A DNA stretch of 64,000 nt from Salimicrobium humidisoli (lineage in GTDB: Bacteria; Bacillota; Bacilli; Bacillales; Halobacillaceae): NCBI RefSeq assembly GCF_002295105.1, contig NZ_NSGH01000001.1, positions 213,351 to 277,350 of the forward strand, read 5' to 3'. Below are positions 7,725 through 16,120 of the stretch, piece by piece. Under the pieces are notes generated by a model. The model had not been told where the DNA came from, searched no databases, and saw only the letters and a program-made list of their open reading frames with translations. Both the position numbers and the translations under genes were made by a program. Positions within the stretch are counted from its first letter, which is position 1; each line of letters begins with the position of its first letter.

Positions 7725-7791
7725 TAGGGGATTACTTTCACAAAGATGAGGGGATTCCCCGATAACTATTTGAACCCTTTCTTTCTATAAT
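7725..7791 (+). promoter_or_regulatory. Candidate activator-dependent promoter of the ba3 oxidase operon
   Basis: A good -10 element TATAAT is at 7786-7791 but no recognisable -35 box is 17 bases upstream. Instead a palindrome GAGGGGATTCCCCGA lies at 7748-7762, centred about 44 bases before the probable start, with a half-site TAGGGG at 7725-7730. The arrangement suggests positive control by a response regulator, most simply the NarL/NreC-type one encoded upstream. Confidence 0.5.
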
Positions 7792-7813
7792 TAAAAAGAA
7801 AGGGGGGACAGGC

Positions 7814-7924
7814 ATGAAAAAAGAGTCGTCTCTGAAAGGGACGCTGATCAGCGTGTTCGTTGTCGGATTCATTATCGTTGCTATGTGGATAGGGGTATAT
7901 ACCCTGTATATCGGTCGTTTATAA
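7814..7924 (+). CDS. cbaD: ba3-type cytochrome oxidase subunit IIa (small membrane subunit)
   Basis: A 36-codon ORF (MKKESSLKGTLISVFVVGF...) with a short polar N-terminus and one transmembrane helix ending YTLYIGRL. GGGGGGAC lies upstream of the ATG. Size, single helix and position directly before subunit II match subunit IIa of ba3-type oxidases such as CbaD of Thermus, which structurally replaces the first helix of a classical subunit II. It is 12 bases before the subunit II start. Confidence 0.82.
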   Translation: MKKESSLKGTLISVFVVGFIIVAMWIGVYTLYIGRL

Positions 7925-7936
7925 AGGAGGGTGTTT

Positions 7937-8410
7937 ATGCATTTACATAAGTATGAAAAAATTTGGCTTACATTCGGTTTTGCAGCACTTATCATTTTTC
8001 TTTCGGTTGTGGGTGTCAGTGCGTTTCATCAGGGTCACACTCCGGCGGGCGGTCTTCAAAAAGTGGATCCGGATAACCTGGAATCCACCCCTCCTTTTGA
8101 TAATCCCGGTGTGCATGAAAAGAAAGACGGAAGTTATGAGGTAGCAGTAGTCGCTGAAGCTTTCGGGTACACTCCCGGAAAAATTCAGGTACCTGCCGGA
8201 GAAAAAGTGACGTTCAAAGTGACGAGTAAAGACGTAACTCACAGTTTTTCCATTGTAGATACCAATGTAAATATGATGGTAGTACCCGGTCAGGTGAATG
8301 AGAAGACTCACGTGTTCCGCGACCCGGGCAAGTATTTGATTGTGTGTAACGAGTATTGCGGATCAGGTCATCATTTTATGAGCATGGAAATTGAGGTGGT
8401 GGACCAGTGA
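7937..8410 (+). CDS. cbaB: ba3-type cytochrome c oxidase subunit II (CuA)
   Basis: A 157-residue protein with one N-terminal transmembrane helix and a periplasmic-side cupredoxin domain. The CuA ligands are present: a His in VTHSFSIVD and the CxxxCxxxHxxM motif at Cys137, Cys141, His145 and Met148. It accepts electrons from cytochrome c and passes them to subunit I. The ATG at 7937 is six bases after AAAGGAGGG; the earlier GTG at 7931 lies against the Shine-Dalgarno and is unlikely. The stop codon overlaps the GTG start of subunit I. Confidence 0.93.
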   Translation: MHLHKYEKIWLTFGFAALIIFLSVVGVSAFHQGHTPAGGLQKVDPDNLESTPPFDNPGVHEKKDGSYEVAVVAEAFGYTPGKIQVPAGEKVTFKVTSKDVTHSFSIVDTNVNMMVVPGQVNEKTHVFRDPGKYLIVCNEYCGSGHHFMSMEIEVVDQ

Positions 8411-10065
8411 CAGCAGTATCCATTCCGAATCCGGAAAGAAAGTTAGCCCTTACGAATTTAGGTATAGCCTATACAGCTTTCATTGTTGGTACGCTGTGCG
8501 GTTTGCTGCAGGTGTTCATACGGAATGACGCCCTGCAATTACCTGCCTGGCTGGATTACTATCAGATTTTAACAGCTCACGGTGTGCTTCTGGCTCTTAT
8601 ATTTACTACATTTTTTATCTTCGGTTTTTTCCAGTCCGGCATGAGCAGAACTTTAGGGGCTTTCGGGCCGAAAGTTGTGTTTTGGAACTGGGTCGGTCTG
8701 ATTATTACCGCAACGGGTACAGTGATGGCTACAGTAATGATTGTAAGCGGAGAGGCTTCTGTTCTTTATACTTTTTACGCTCCGATGATGGCAAATGGCT
8801 TTTTCTATGTAGGCCTGGCGCTGTTTGTCGTTGGTACCTGGGTTCAAAGCTTTGCTTTAGCGGGCCATTACTTAGTGTGGCGCAAAGAAAACAAGGGGGA
8901 AAAAAGTCCGCTTTTTGCTTATATGACAGTCGCTACCATTATCCTGTGGATCATCGCCTGTCTCGGAGTAGTCGCTGCTGTCCTGTTCCAGTTTATCCCA
9001 TGGGCGTTCGGCTGGAAAGAAAGTATTAACGTAGAGTTGAGCCGCTCATTATTCTGGTATTTTGGTCATCCGCTCGTTTATTTCTGGCTTCTTCCGGCCT
9101 ACATCGGATGGTATGTCATTGTTCCGAAAATCATTGGTGGAAAAGTCTTCAGTGATTCTCTGGCCAGACTATCGTTTATCTTATTCATACTGTTCTCTAT
9201 CCCGGTAGGATTTCACCATCAGTTAACGGAACCGGGAATCGCCAGTTTCTGGAAGTTTCTGCAGACGATACTCACGTTTATGGTAATCGTACCTTCGCTT
9301 ATGACGGCCTTCTCCATGTTTGCAGTATTTGAAACGAGAGGGCGTGAACTCGGAGGGAAGGGGTTGTTCGGATGGTTCCGTAAACTTCCGTGGAAAGATG
9401 TAAGATTCACATCCATTTTTATTGCAATGTTGTTTTTTATCCCCGGAGGAGCCGGAGGAATTATTAACGCAAGTTTTCAGATGAATGAAGTGATTCACAA
9501 TACTCTCTGGGTGGTCGGACACTTTCATATTACGGTCGGTACCCCTGTAGCCATGACATTTTTTGGAATAACGTTCTGGCTCATTCCTTTTCTGACGAAA
9601 CGTGTTTTTACAAAGGCTCTTCAGCGTCTTGCACTGATTCAGATCATTACCTGGTCGATCGGCATGGTTTTGATGAGTACGGCTCAGCATGTGCTCGGGT
9701 TGTTTGGTGCTCCCCGTCGTACAGCTTATACGGGGTATCAGCATGAGGACGCACTTGCCTGGTTTGAAGGGATCATTTCCAATCACGTGACGATGGCAGT
9801 AGGGGGGTCCATTCTCTTTCTCTCAGCCTCCCTGCTCATTTTCATAGTTGTTCAGCTGGCCTGGTTCGCTCCCATGGCTGAAAGTGCCACGCAGGAGACA
9901 TTTCCTATAGCAGAAAGTGATGCGAGGGAGACGCCGGGGATCCTTGAGAACTGGAAAGTGTGGATAGGTGTAGCTCTTGTTCTGATTGCTGTAGCTTATA
10001 CTATTCCCGTTGCAGATATGATTCAGCATGCACCCCCTGGTTCCGGCGGCTTCAGGACCTGGTAG
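8407..10065 (+). CDS. cbaA: ba3-type cytochrome c oxidase subunit I
   Basis: A 552-residue haem-copper oxidase subunit I with about 13 transmembrane helices. Haem and copper ligands can be seen: His in ILTAHGVLLALIF (low-spin haem), FGHPLVYFWLLPAYIGWY (CuB His with the cross-linked Tyr), GFHHQLTEP (CuB His pair) and VVGHFHITVGTPV (haem His pair). The family is the B-type (ba3) oxidase with a single proton channel, usually expressed at low oxygen. Starts with GTG overlapping the end of subunit II. The downstream 28-codon ORF may be an extra small subunit. Confidence 0.95.
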   Translation: MTAVSIPNPERKLALTNLGIAYTAFIVGTLCGLLQVFIRNDALQLPAWLDYYQILTAHGVLLALIFTTFFIFGFFQSGMSRTLGAFGPKVVFWNWVGLIITATGTVMATVMIVSGEASVLYTFYAPMMANGFFYVGLALFVVGTWVQSFALAGHYLVWRKENKGEKSPLFAYMTVATIILWIIACLGVVAAVLFQFIPWAFGWKESINVELSRSLFWYFGHPLVYFWLLPAYIGWYVIVPKIIGGKVFSDSLARLSFILFILFSIPVGFHHQLTEPGIASFWKFLQTILTFMVIVPSLMTAFSMFAVFETRGRELGGKGLFGWFRKLPWKDVRFTSIFIAMLFFIPGGAGGIINASFQMNEVIHNTLWVVGHFHITVGTPVAMTFFGITFWLIPFLTKRVFTKALQRLALIQIITWSIGMVLMSTAQHVLGLFGAPRRTAYTGYQHEDALAWFEGIISNHVTMAVGGSILFLSASLLIFIVVQLAWFAPMAESATQETFPIAESDARETPGILENWKVWIGVALVLIAVAYTIPVADMIQHAPPGSGGFRTW

Positions 10066-10080
10066 GAAAGGAGAAAAAAT

Positions 10081-10167
10081 ATGTCTTTTGCGTTTGCTTT
10101 TACGATATCGATGGTTATCATGCTTACGATAGTACTTGGTATAGTAGTGGAATTGGCGGAAGAGTGA
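10081..10167 (+). CDS. 28-aa membrane peptide downstream of the ba3 oxidase
   Basis: A 28-codon ORF, MSFAFAFTISMVIMLTIVLG followed by a short acidic tail. AGGAAAGGAG is eight bases upstream of the ATG and the gene begins 15 bases after the subunit I stop. It encodes one transmembrane helix with an acidic C-terminus. Haem-copper oxidases often carry such single-helix subunits, so a fourth subunit or assembly factor is a reasonable inference. No family is recognised. Confidence 0.6.
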   Translation: MSFAFAFTISMVIMLTIVLGIVVELAEE

Positions 10168-10224
10168 GACGATACATTTTGCGCAGTTTAAATCAGTATG
10201 GGAACCGTAATAAAATATAAAATT

Positions 10225-10275
10225 GAAGAGACACAGCAGACCGGACGGTTAGAGTTCAATCTGCTGTGTCTCTTA
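10225..10275. terminator. Long inverted repeat at end of ba3 oxidase operon
   Basis: A near-perfect 15-bp stem (AAGAGACACAGCAGA / TCTGCTGTGTCTCTT) with a 20-base loop. It lacks a long T run on the plus side but lies between the oxidase operon and the convergent DinB gene and is the obvious candidate for ending transcription. Confidence 0.6.
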
Positions 10276-10320
10276 ATGTTATCTATTACCTGCTTTATCT
10301 CACGTGCCTTTATTTATGGC

Positions 10321-10779
10321 TTATAAGGAAACGTAAGAAGGGAGATCATCGTGCCCCATTGCTCTTACGTAGACGAATAACTGTCCTTTGTGATGAATTT
10401 CGTGGTGCATGCCGGTTTCCAGTACCTTTTCGGCCGGAAGTTTCTCTCCCAGCATATCGCTGACATCAATAGTCTTGTCAAAATCTTCCTCGCTCATGGA
10501 AGCAATCAGTTTTTCTGTTTCCTGCGTGTAAGTGGAAGCTTTCGATTTAAGTTCCGTATTATCATCGTCGTCGAAAAGCTTGGCAGGAGACTGATCGTTA
10601 GCAAGTAGGGCGAACGTGTAAGTCGCCTCCAGAATGTGGTTTGCGAGTTTACCCACCGGCATGGATGTGTCCGTAGGTGCGAAATCCAGTTTCTTCTCGT
10701 CTATCAGAGCTATCAGATCGTTCGTCACCTTACGATGGGCACGAAACGTAGCAAGGAAATCTTCTTTTCTGTTACTCAC
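10321..10779 (-). CDS. DinB/YfiT-family protein
   Basis: A 152-residue four-helix-bundle protein of the DinB superfamily, whose members bind a divalent metal through three histidines; the candidates here are His in LANHILEATY and the MHHEIHHKGQL segment near residue 125. Some relatives are thiol S-transferases (bacillithiol, mycothiol), others are uncharacterised. The longest frame starts at 10806, but TAGGAGGT seven bases before a GTG at 10779 points to MSNRKEDFLATF as the N-terminus. Alone, convergent with the oxidase operon. Confidence 0.85.
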   Translation of the reverse strand: MSNRKEDFLATFRAHRKVTNDLIALIDEKKLDFAPTDTSMPVGKLANHILEATYTFALLANDQSPAKLFDDDDNTELKSKASTYTQETEKLIASMSEEDFDKTIDVSDMLGEKLPAEKVLETGMHHEIHHKGQLFVYVRAMGHDDLPSYVSL

Positions 10780-10961
10780 TGTAATACCTCCTATAGTCAT
10801 TTTCATTGTGATTCTTCCTGTTTCTCTTTTCGTGTAAACCTTTTCTCCAATATTAAAACGTTTTCAATTGTGACGATTTCCTTAAAATAGCATGTTTCGA
10901 TACACTTTAGGGAGGAAATGATGTAAAATAATGTTGTGCGAAACTTAACGGAGGTTTTACA

Positions 10962-12869
10962 ATGATTACTAAAATTAAAAATGCTTTTATTAATAACAAA
11001 ACTAAACTCGGAACGTATGCTGCAGTGATTGCACTGTTCTGGCTGAAGATGTATGTAATCCAGCGGTTCGTGTTCAATCTTCCGGTGGAGAATACGAATG
11101 AAGCTTTTATTCTCGCCTTTAACCCGCTGAGCAGTATTCTTCTTATCTTTGGTATCGGGTTGCTTATCGCAGGAAGGAAAGGGATGCTGATTTCGTACAT
11201 CCTCGGTTCTGCGCTTTTGTATATTAACGTACTGTTTTACAGAGAATATAACGATTTCATCACTCTTCCGATGATCGAGCAGGTCGCCAATCTCGCCGGC
11301 ATGGGAGGAAGCATTCAGGAAATTCTCTCTTTCGGGGATATTTTCCTCTTTGTGGATGTATTAATCGCTGCGTTCCTTCTTTTCTACCTAAGAAAAGATC
11401 GTTTCGTCTCTTTTATGCCGAAACGCTGGGAAGGGTTCGCTCTTGCAGTAGTAGCTATTCCTGTATTCATGATTAACCTGGTGTGGGCAGAAACGGAACG
11501 TACGGATCTTCTGGAACGTACTTTTGACAGGAACATGCTTGTGCAGTACATCGGCCTGCTGAACTATCATGTTTATGATATAACACTGCAGGGGCGTACG
11601 GAGATGAAGCGGACTTTCGCGGACAGTAACGAACTGGTTCCTGTGATCAACTATCTGAACGAACAGAACGTGGAAGACAGCGATAAGCTCGAAGGAGTGG
11701 CGGAAGGAAAAAACGTCATTCTCATTTCTCTTGAGAGTACCCAGACGTTTGCTATTGATAATACTGTCAACGGGCAGGAAATAACTCCCTATTTTAACCA
11801 GTTGAAAGAAGAGGGAATTTACTTCAATAACTTCTACCATCAGGTAAAACAGGGACGTACGTCGGACTCTGAGTTTTTACTTGATAACTCTCTTTATCCG
11901 TTGAACAGGGGAGCGGTGTTCTTCACTCATTCCGGTAACGAATATGAAGCGACTCCGGAAATTTTAAGTGAAAATGGATACGCCACGTCGACGATGCACG
12001 CTAACGATAAAACGTTCTGGAACCGGAATGTAATGTATGACTCCCTCGGATACGACAAATATTATTCGAAGGAAGACTATAATGTAACGGAAGAGAAATC
12101 ACACGGTTGGGGTTATCTTGATGAGTATTTCTTCCAGGATTCGCTCGATAAGATGAAAGATATGGACAAACCATTCTATACGAAAATGATCACTCTTACG
12201 AACCACTATCCGTTTACGCTTCCTGAAGAACTTAAGTATATTGAAGCGGGAGACACTTCCAGTAAAACACTGAACAACTACTTCCAGACGATGCGTTATC
12301 AGGATGAGGCACTGAAACAGTTCGTGGAAGAATTTAAGCAGTCGGAGCTTTACGATAATACGGTACTGATGATTTACGGGGATCACTTCGGTATTTCCGA
12401 AAACCACCAGAAAGCAATGGGTCAGTATCTTGATAAAGATATAGGACCATTCGAACAATTCCAGCTTCAGCGGGTGCCGTTCCTGATCTACGGGAAGGAC
12501 ATTCCGGCCATGAACAAGGAAACAGTAGGAGGTCAGATTGATATGAGACCGACGATTATGAATCTCCTTGGCATGGAAGAGGAAGAAGATAATCCGATCC
12601 AGTTCGGTACGGATCTGTTGAATGAAAATCGCAAAGACTTCGTGGCAGACCGTGACGGAAACTTTGCGAACGAGGAATATGTAGGAATTGAAGGTGTCTG
12701 TTACGACCGGGAGACCGGCGAGAAAGTAACGGCCGAACAGGCATGTGAAGACGGTTTTGACAGAGCACAGGAAGAACTGAGCATGTCGGATTCCGTCATT
12801 TATGGAGATCTTCTCCGCTATCTCGACGAAAGTCGACTGGTGGAAGAGAACGGCCAGTCTTCGGAATAA
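10962..12869 (+). CDS. ltaS: Lipoteichoic acid synthase (LtaS family)
   Basis: A 635-residue membrane enzyme that polymerises glycerol phosphate from phosphatidylglycerol onto a glycolipid anchor. The N-terminal 190 residues hold about five transmembrane helices; the rest is an extracellular sulfatase-like domain with the metal/nucleophile motif VILISLESTQTF (Glu and nucleophilic Thr), NNFYHQVKQGRTSDSEF, and the MIYGDHFGISENH segment. Length fits LtaS of Bacillus (about 640-650). Because Bacillus carries several paralogues (LtaS, YfnI, YqgS, YvgJ), which one this corresponds to is uncertain. GGAGG precedes the ATG, and a perfect terminator follows. Confidence 0.92.
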   Translation: MITKIKNAFINNKTKLGTYAAVIALFWLKMYVIQRFVFNLPVENTNEAFILAFNPLSSILLIFGIGLLIAGRKGMLISYILGSALLYINVLFYREYNDFITLPMIEQVANLAGMGGSIQEILSFGDIFLFVDVLIAAFLLFYLRKDRFVSFMPKRWEGFALAVVAIPVFMINLVWAETERTDLLERTFDRNMLVQYIGLLNYHVYDITLQGRTEMKRTFADSNELVPVINYLNEQNVEDSDKLEGVAEGKNVILISLESTQTFAIDNTVNGQEITPYFNQLKEEGIYFNNFYHQVKQGRTSDSEFLLDNSLYPLNRGAVFFTHSGNEYEATPEILSENGYATSTMHANDKTFWNRNVMYDSLGYDKYYSKEDYNVTEEKSHGWGYLDEYFFQDSLDKMKDMDKPFYTKMITLTNHYPFTLPEELKYIEAGDTSSKTLNNYFQTMRYQDEALKQFVEEFKQSELYDNTVLMIYGDHFGISENHQKAMGQYLDKDIGPFEQFQLQRVPFLIYGKDIPAMNKETVGGQIDMRPTIMNLLGMEEEEDNPIQFGTDLLNENRKDFVADRDGNFANEEYVGIEGVCYDRETGEKVTAEQACEDGFDRAQEELSMSDSVIYGDLLRYLDESRLVEENGQSSE

Positions 12870-12875
12870 ATACTG

Positions 12876-12909
12876 AACCCCCTGCAGCTGACTGCTGCAG
12901 GGGGTTTTT
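12876..12909 (+). terminator. Terminator after ltaS
   Basis: Stem AACCCCCTGCAG / CTGCAGGGGGTT with a 7-base loop and T run; also lies just past the end of the convergent TauE gene. Confidence 0.9.
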
Positions 12910-12919
12910 CGTGTTGCTG

Positions 12920-13702
12920 TCAGATTCCGAAGATATCCAGCCATATTTTGATAGCCGTACCGAGTATGAGAACAGCAAGCATTCCCTGAAGAATAGTGGT
13001 GTTCATTTTCTTTCCTGCTTTGGCTCCGAGTGGCGCAGCAATAAGGCTGGCCACAATCATGATACCGGCAGCGAGATAGTCCACCTGGCCCGTCGAGATT
13101 TTTCCGATAGTGGAGCCGATGGACGAGATGAGAGTGATCGCGAGTGAAGAAGCGATCGTCATTTTCGTCGGTATTTTCATGACGGTAAGCATGATAGGCA
13201 CGAGCAGGAAAGCCCCTGCAGCTCCGACGATACCTGCGCCGATTCCGACGACAAGAGCGAGTACGGAGGCAAGCGGTTTGTTGAATGTAACTGTACTGAA
13301 ATCCTGGTCGTCCAGACCTTTTTTCGGAATGAACATCATTACGGCTGCAATGAGAGCAAGGATACCGTATACGAAATTGATGCCTTCCTCCGGAAGAAGG
13401 CGGGAGCCGAAACCTCCGATCAGACTTCCGATCAGTACGGAAACTCCCATGTAGAGGATCAGTTCTTTGTGCAGGTAATTCCCTTTCCGGTACGCCCATA
13501 CACCGCCGATAGTGGCAAAGAAGACCTGAACGGCGCTGATGCCCGAGACTTCGTGAGCGGTAAAAGCGGTAAAGCCTACGAGAGTAGGGATGTATAAAAG
13601 CATAGGGTATTTGATGATCGATCCGCCGATTCCGAGCATGCCGGAAATATAAGAGCCCGCGAACCCGATCAGGAATATTGTAATGATCAAACCGATTTCC
13701 AT
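12920..13702 (-). CDS. Sulfite exporter TauE/SafE family protein
   Basis: A 260-residue membrane protein with about eight helices and the duplicated TauE/SafE motif (SGMLGIGGSIIKYPMLL in the first half, VGAAGAFLLVPIMLTVMKIPTKMTIASSLAI in the second). The family exports sulfur-containing anions such as sulfite, thiosulfate or sulfoacetate. It is the last gene of a run of sulfur-transfer genes, so export of sulfite or thiosulfate formed during persulfide oxidation is the likely role. AAAGGAGG precedes the ATG. A hairpin separates it from tusA and may set a different mRNA level. Confidence 0.87.
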   Translation of the reverse strand: MEIGLIITIFLIGFAGSYISGMLGIGGSIIKYPMLLYIPTLVGFTAFTAHEVSGISAVQVFFATIGGVWAYRKGNYLHKELILYMGVSVLIGSLIGGFGSRLLPEEGINFVYGILALIAAVMMFIPKKGLDDQDFSTVTFNKPLASVLALVVGIGAGIVGAAGAFLLVPIMLTVMKIPTKMTIASSLAITLISSIGSTIGKISTGQVDYLAAGIMIVASLIAAPLGAKAGKKMNTTILQGMLAVLILGTAIKIWLDIFGI

Positions 13703-13730
13703 ATAAGGTTCCTCCTTTACAAATGGAGAA

Positions 13731-13754
13731 GGGGACCTTTGAATAAAGGTCCCC
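13731..13754 (-). other. Intergenic hairpin between tusA and the TauE gene
   Basis: Perfect 10-bp inverted repeat GGGGACCTTT / AAAGGTCCCC with a 4-base loop inside the operon and without a following T run, so more likely an mRNA stability or partial termination element than a full terminator. Confidence 0.6.
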
Positions 13755-13780
13755 TCCCAATCAGGTGATGCAGAGGAGAG

Positions 13781-14011
13781 TTACTCCCCTTTTTTAATCC
13801 AGAACTTGAGGACTTCGGAGCTTTCGTCCGTTTCCAGAAGCTCGTGGCCAGAGGATTTAGTCCATGCACTCAGGTCGCTTTTGGCTCCCTGATCCGTAGC
13901 ATGTACCTCCAGTACTTCTCCAGTTTCGATATCTTTGATGGCTTTTTTCGTTTTGACGATCGGCATCGGGCAGGCCAGTCCTGTTGCGTCGAGTGTTTTT
14001 GTTACGTTCAT
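13781..14011 (-). CDS. tusA: TusA-family sulfurtransferase
   Basis: A 76-residue sulfur carrier with the family motif LACPMPIVKTKK, whose Cys carries the persulfide. Proteins of this kind relay sulfane sulfur between rhodaneses, DsrE proteins and acceptors. AAGGAGG directly abuts the first ATG (14020) and is nine bases from the second (14011), so MNVTKTLDATG is the probable start. It is closely similar to the TusA half of the fusion protein at 15241-15795, indicating a duplication within the operon. Confidence 0.9.
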   Translation of the reverse strand: MNVTKTLDATGLACPMPIVKTKKAIKDIETGEVLEVHATDQGAKSDLSAWTKSSGHELLETDESSEVLKFWIKKGE

Positions 14012-14073
14012 GTTAAACATCCTCCTTGAATAATATAATGAAAGTTTGTACTTGCTTCTGCTGCTGTCCGCTT

Positions 14074-15201
14074 TTAACGGACGGCGCAGCGGTTCGGACC
14101 GATTTCCATTTCGCGTTTCCTTTCACTGTCCGGGGCAACCTGTCCCATATTCGTTTCGCGTATTTCCTGATAGGCATTCGGTTGCGGTGGCAGATTTTCC
14201 GTGACAGTCTTTCTGAATTCGGCTTCATCTTCAATATTCAGCCCGTGGTTCTCTTTGTAAAGAACCGAGAGTTTTTCCTGAACAGAACCATCGTCGTTCA
14301 GTTCTTCTGTAGCCGTATAGTGGGCCGGAAGAACGATGAGATTATCAGAGAGTTCCTTGTATCTTTCATAAAGGGTGGTGCGGAGATCCTGTACCCAGTC
14401 TTCCGCTTTCCCGGCAAGATCCGGACGTCCAATAGAGGCGATGAACAGGATATCCCCTGTCAGTAAATACTGCCCGTCGATGACGAAAGAAGTGGAGCCT
14501 ATTGTGTGTCCCGGGGAGTATAGCGCCTGGATATCAATGTCCGTTTCTCCTACCCTGATGGTATTCCCGTCTTCAAGAGGTTCAAAATCGAACGTTACCC
14601 CTTCTGCGTCTTTCGGAGGCAGCCAGTACGTACCGCCCGACTCTTCGGCGAGAGCGCGACCTCCGGAAATGTGATCAGCGTGCAGGTGGGTGTCCATCGT
14701 ATGGTTGATGGTAACTTCTTTTTCTCTTGCGAAATCCGTATAAATATCAGTCATGCGGTTCGCATCGATCACCGCAGCTTCTTCTCCTGAAAGAACCATA
14801 TAGGAAAGGCAACCTTTGCCGAGACGGACGAACTGATACAGTTCACCGCCATCCGTCAGGTCTCTTATTTTTACCGGTGCCAGGTGTTCGCTCCATGCTT
14901 TCATACCGCCTTCAAGATAGGATACTTCCAGGCCTTCGTCGGCAAGCATTTCTCCTACCATCACCGACGACCCCTCTTTGGCACACACGACAAGGATGTT
15001 TTTATCTTTTGGAAGATCATCCATGATTTCCTCTACCCCGTCGATCAGGTCGAAGTAGGGAACGTTCATATATTCGAAGTTGCTCCCTTCTACTTTCCAG
15101 TCTTCGAACGCATCTTCGTTCCTTACGTCCAGAATAAACAGTTCTTCTTTATTTACTGCTTTCGTTGCCAGTTCAGATGGTTTCATTGGTTGTAGTGACA
15201 A
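14074..15201 (-). CDS. Rhodanese-metallo-beta-lactamase protein (persulfide dioxygenase-like)
   Basis: A 375-residue two-domain protein. Residues about 1-110 are a rhodanese domain with active-site Cys in [11 protein letters not shown]. Residues about 115-350 form an ETHE1-type metallo-beta-lactamase domain with the iron-binding [11 protein letters not shown] motif, SPGHTIGS and LPAHYT histidines. Persulfide dioxygenases of this fold oxidise glutathione, CoA or bacillithiol persulfide to sulfite. The domain order is the reverse of CstB (19633). Start is a TTG with AGGGGGG eight bases upstream. A second TTG/ATG five codons in (MKPSEL) is possible. Confidence 0.87.
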   Translation of the reverse strand: MSLQPMKPSELATKAVNKEELFILDVRNEDAFEDWKVEGSNFEYMNVPYFDLIDGVEEIMDDLPKDKNILVVCAKEGSSVMVGEMLADEGLEVSYLEGGMKAWSEHLAPVKIRDLTDGGELYQFVRLGKGCLSYMVLSGEEAAVIDANRMTDIYTDFAREKEVTINHTMDTHLHADHISGGRALAEESGGTYWLPPKDAEGVTFDFEPLEDGNTIRVGETDIDIQALYSPGHTIGSTSFVIDGQYLLTGDILFIASIGRPDLAGKAEDWVQDLRTTLYERYKELSDNLIVLPAHYTATEELNDDGSVQEKLSVLYKENHGLNIEDEAEFRKTVTENLPPQPNAYQEIRETNMGQVAPDSERKREMEIGPNRCAVR

Positions 15202-15240
15202 TTACATAACCCCCCTGTGGTTTATTTCTGTATTATATCT

Positions 15241-15795
15241 TCAGGATTTTTCCGTCTCTTTTGACCATTCACTCATACCCGGAACTACGTTGTATACTTT
15301 GTCATAGCCGTTTTCCGTAAGCTTTTGCGCCGCCATATCGCTGCGGTTACCTGTACGGCACACGACATATATTTCTTTAGAGGAATCGATCTCGTTCATA
15401 CGCTCGTCAAGCTCCCCGAGAGGTAAGGAAACGGCTCCCGGAATGTGGCCGAACGCATATTCTGCTGATTCTCTCACATCCACAACCACTGCATCGTCAT
15501 TACGGTTTTCAAGTTCTTCGTTTCCTACTGTATTCGGATGGGTTTTTTCCGGTTTCTCTTCATCTGCCTTGCGGACGTAGTGATAAAGTATACCGTCCGT
15601 TTCGTTGGTGCCGAGGTACTGATGGCCCGATTTATCTGCCCAGGCTTTAAGATCGGTTGTAGACCCCTGGTCTGTAGCTTGTATTTCAAGTACCTGACCT
15701 GCCTCGAGATCTTTCATCATTTTTTTCGTTTTGACAATCGGCATAGGGCACGCAAGTCCTTTAGCGTCTAATTGCATATCAGTTGTAATACTCAT
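15241..15795 (-). CDS. TusA-rhodanese fusion sulfurtransferase (CstA-like)
   Basis: A 184-residue fusion: TusA domain at the N-terminus (Cys16 in LACPMPIVKTKK), a linker rich in Glu, Lys and Asn, then a rhodanese domain with active-site loop VVCRTGNRSD. In the staphylococcal cst operon CstA combines rhodanese and TusA-type domains and accepts sulfane sulfur from persulfides; here the order is TusA first. It is 39 bases from the rhodanese-MBL gene and 18 bases after the preceding rhodanese, so part of one operon. Confidence 0.88.
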   Translation of the reverse strand: MSITTDMQLDAKGLACPMPIVKTKKMMKDLEAGQVLEIQATDQGSTTDLKAWADKSGHQYLGTNETDGILYHYVRKADEEKPEKTHPNTVGNEELENRNDDAVVVDVRESAEYAFGHIPGAVSLPLGELDERMNEIDSSKEIYVVCRTGNRSDMAAQKLTENGYDKVYNVVPGMSEWSKETEKS

Positions 15796-15813
15796 AATGA
15801 TGACCTCCTGTTT

Positions 15814-16101
15814 TTATTCAGTCTTACCGTCGTAATTCATCATGCCGCCTTCCATATTGGTCACGTCATACCCCTGGTTTTCAAGGAAACGCGCGGCCTG
15901 GGAACTTCTCCCTCCGGAACGGCATACGGTAACGTAAGCTTCGTTTTTATTCAGTTCATTCATCCGGTATTCCAATACCCCGAGAGGGATGTGAGTAGCT
16001 CCGGGTATTTTTCCTTCGGCTACTTCGTCCGCTTCCCGGACATCTATAACATTCAAATCGTTATACTGCGTTTCTACTTCATGTGCCTGAATTGTTTTCA
16101 T
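15814..16101 (-). CDS. Single-domain rhodanese
   Basis: A 95-residue rhodanese with active-site loop VTVCRSGGRSS and the conserved INVIDVREADEV and IPGATHIPLG segments (seen as LNVIDVREADEVAEGKIPGA). It transfers sulfane sulfur to thiol acceptors. The open frame extends upstream to 16194, but AGGAGG seven bases before the ATG at 16101 marks the start. It follows the DsrE gene by 19 bases. Confidence 0.9.
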   Translation of the reverse strand: MKTIQAHEVETQYNDLNVIDVREADEVAEGKIPGATHIPLGVLEYRMNELNKNEAYVTVCRSGGRSSQAARFLENQGYDVTNMEGGMMNYDGKTE

Positions 16102-16120
16102 AGTAATACCTCCTAATTGT

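Noticed and set aside
9223..9786. 187-codon minus-strand frame
   Set aside because: Antisense to cytochrome oxidase subunit I; no ribosome binding site or recognisable domain.
12099..13760. 553-codon minus-strand frame
   Set aside because: It runs antisense through the end of ltaS and out of frame through the TauE gene, crosses a terminator, and its translation is rich in Arg, His and Cys without any domain.
15208..15226. AACCCCCCTGTGGTTT resembling a CstR operator
   Set aside because: It coincides with the ribosome binding site of the 15201 gene, arms and spacing differ from the other five sites, and it is inside the operon.
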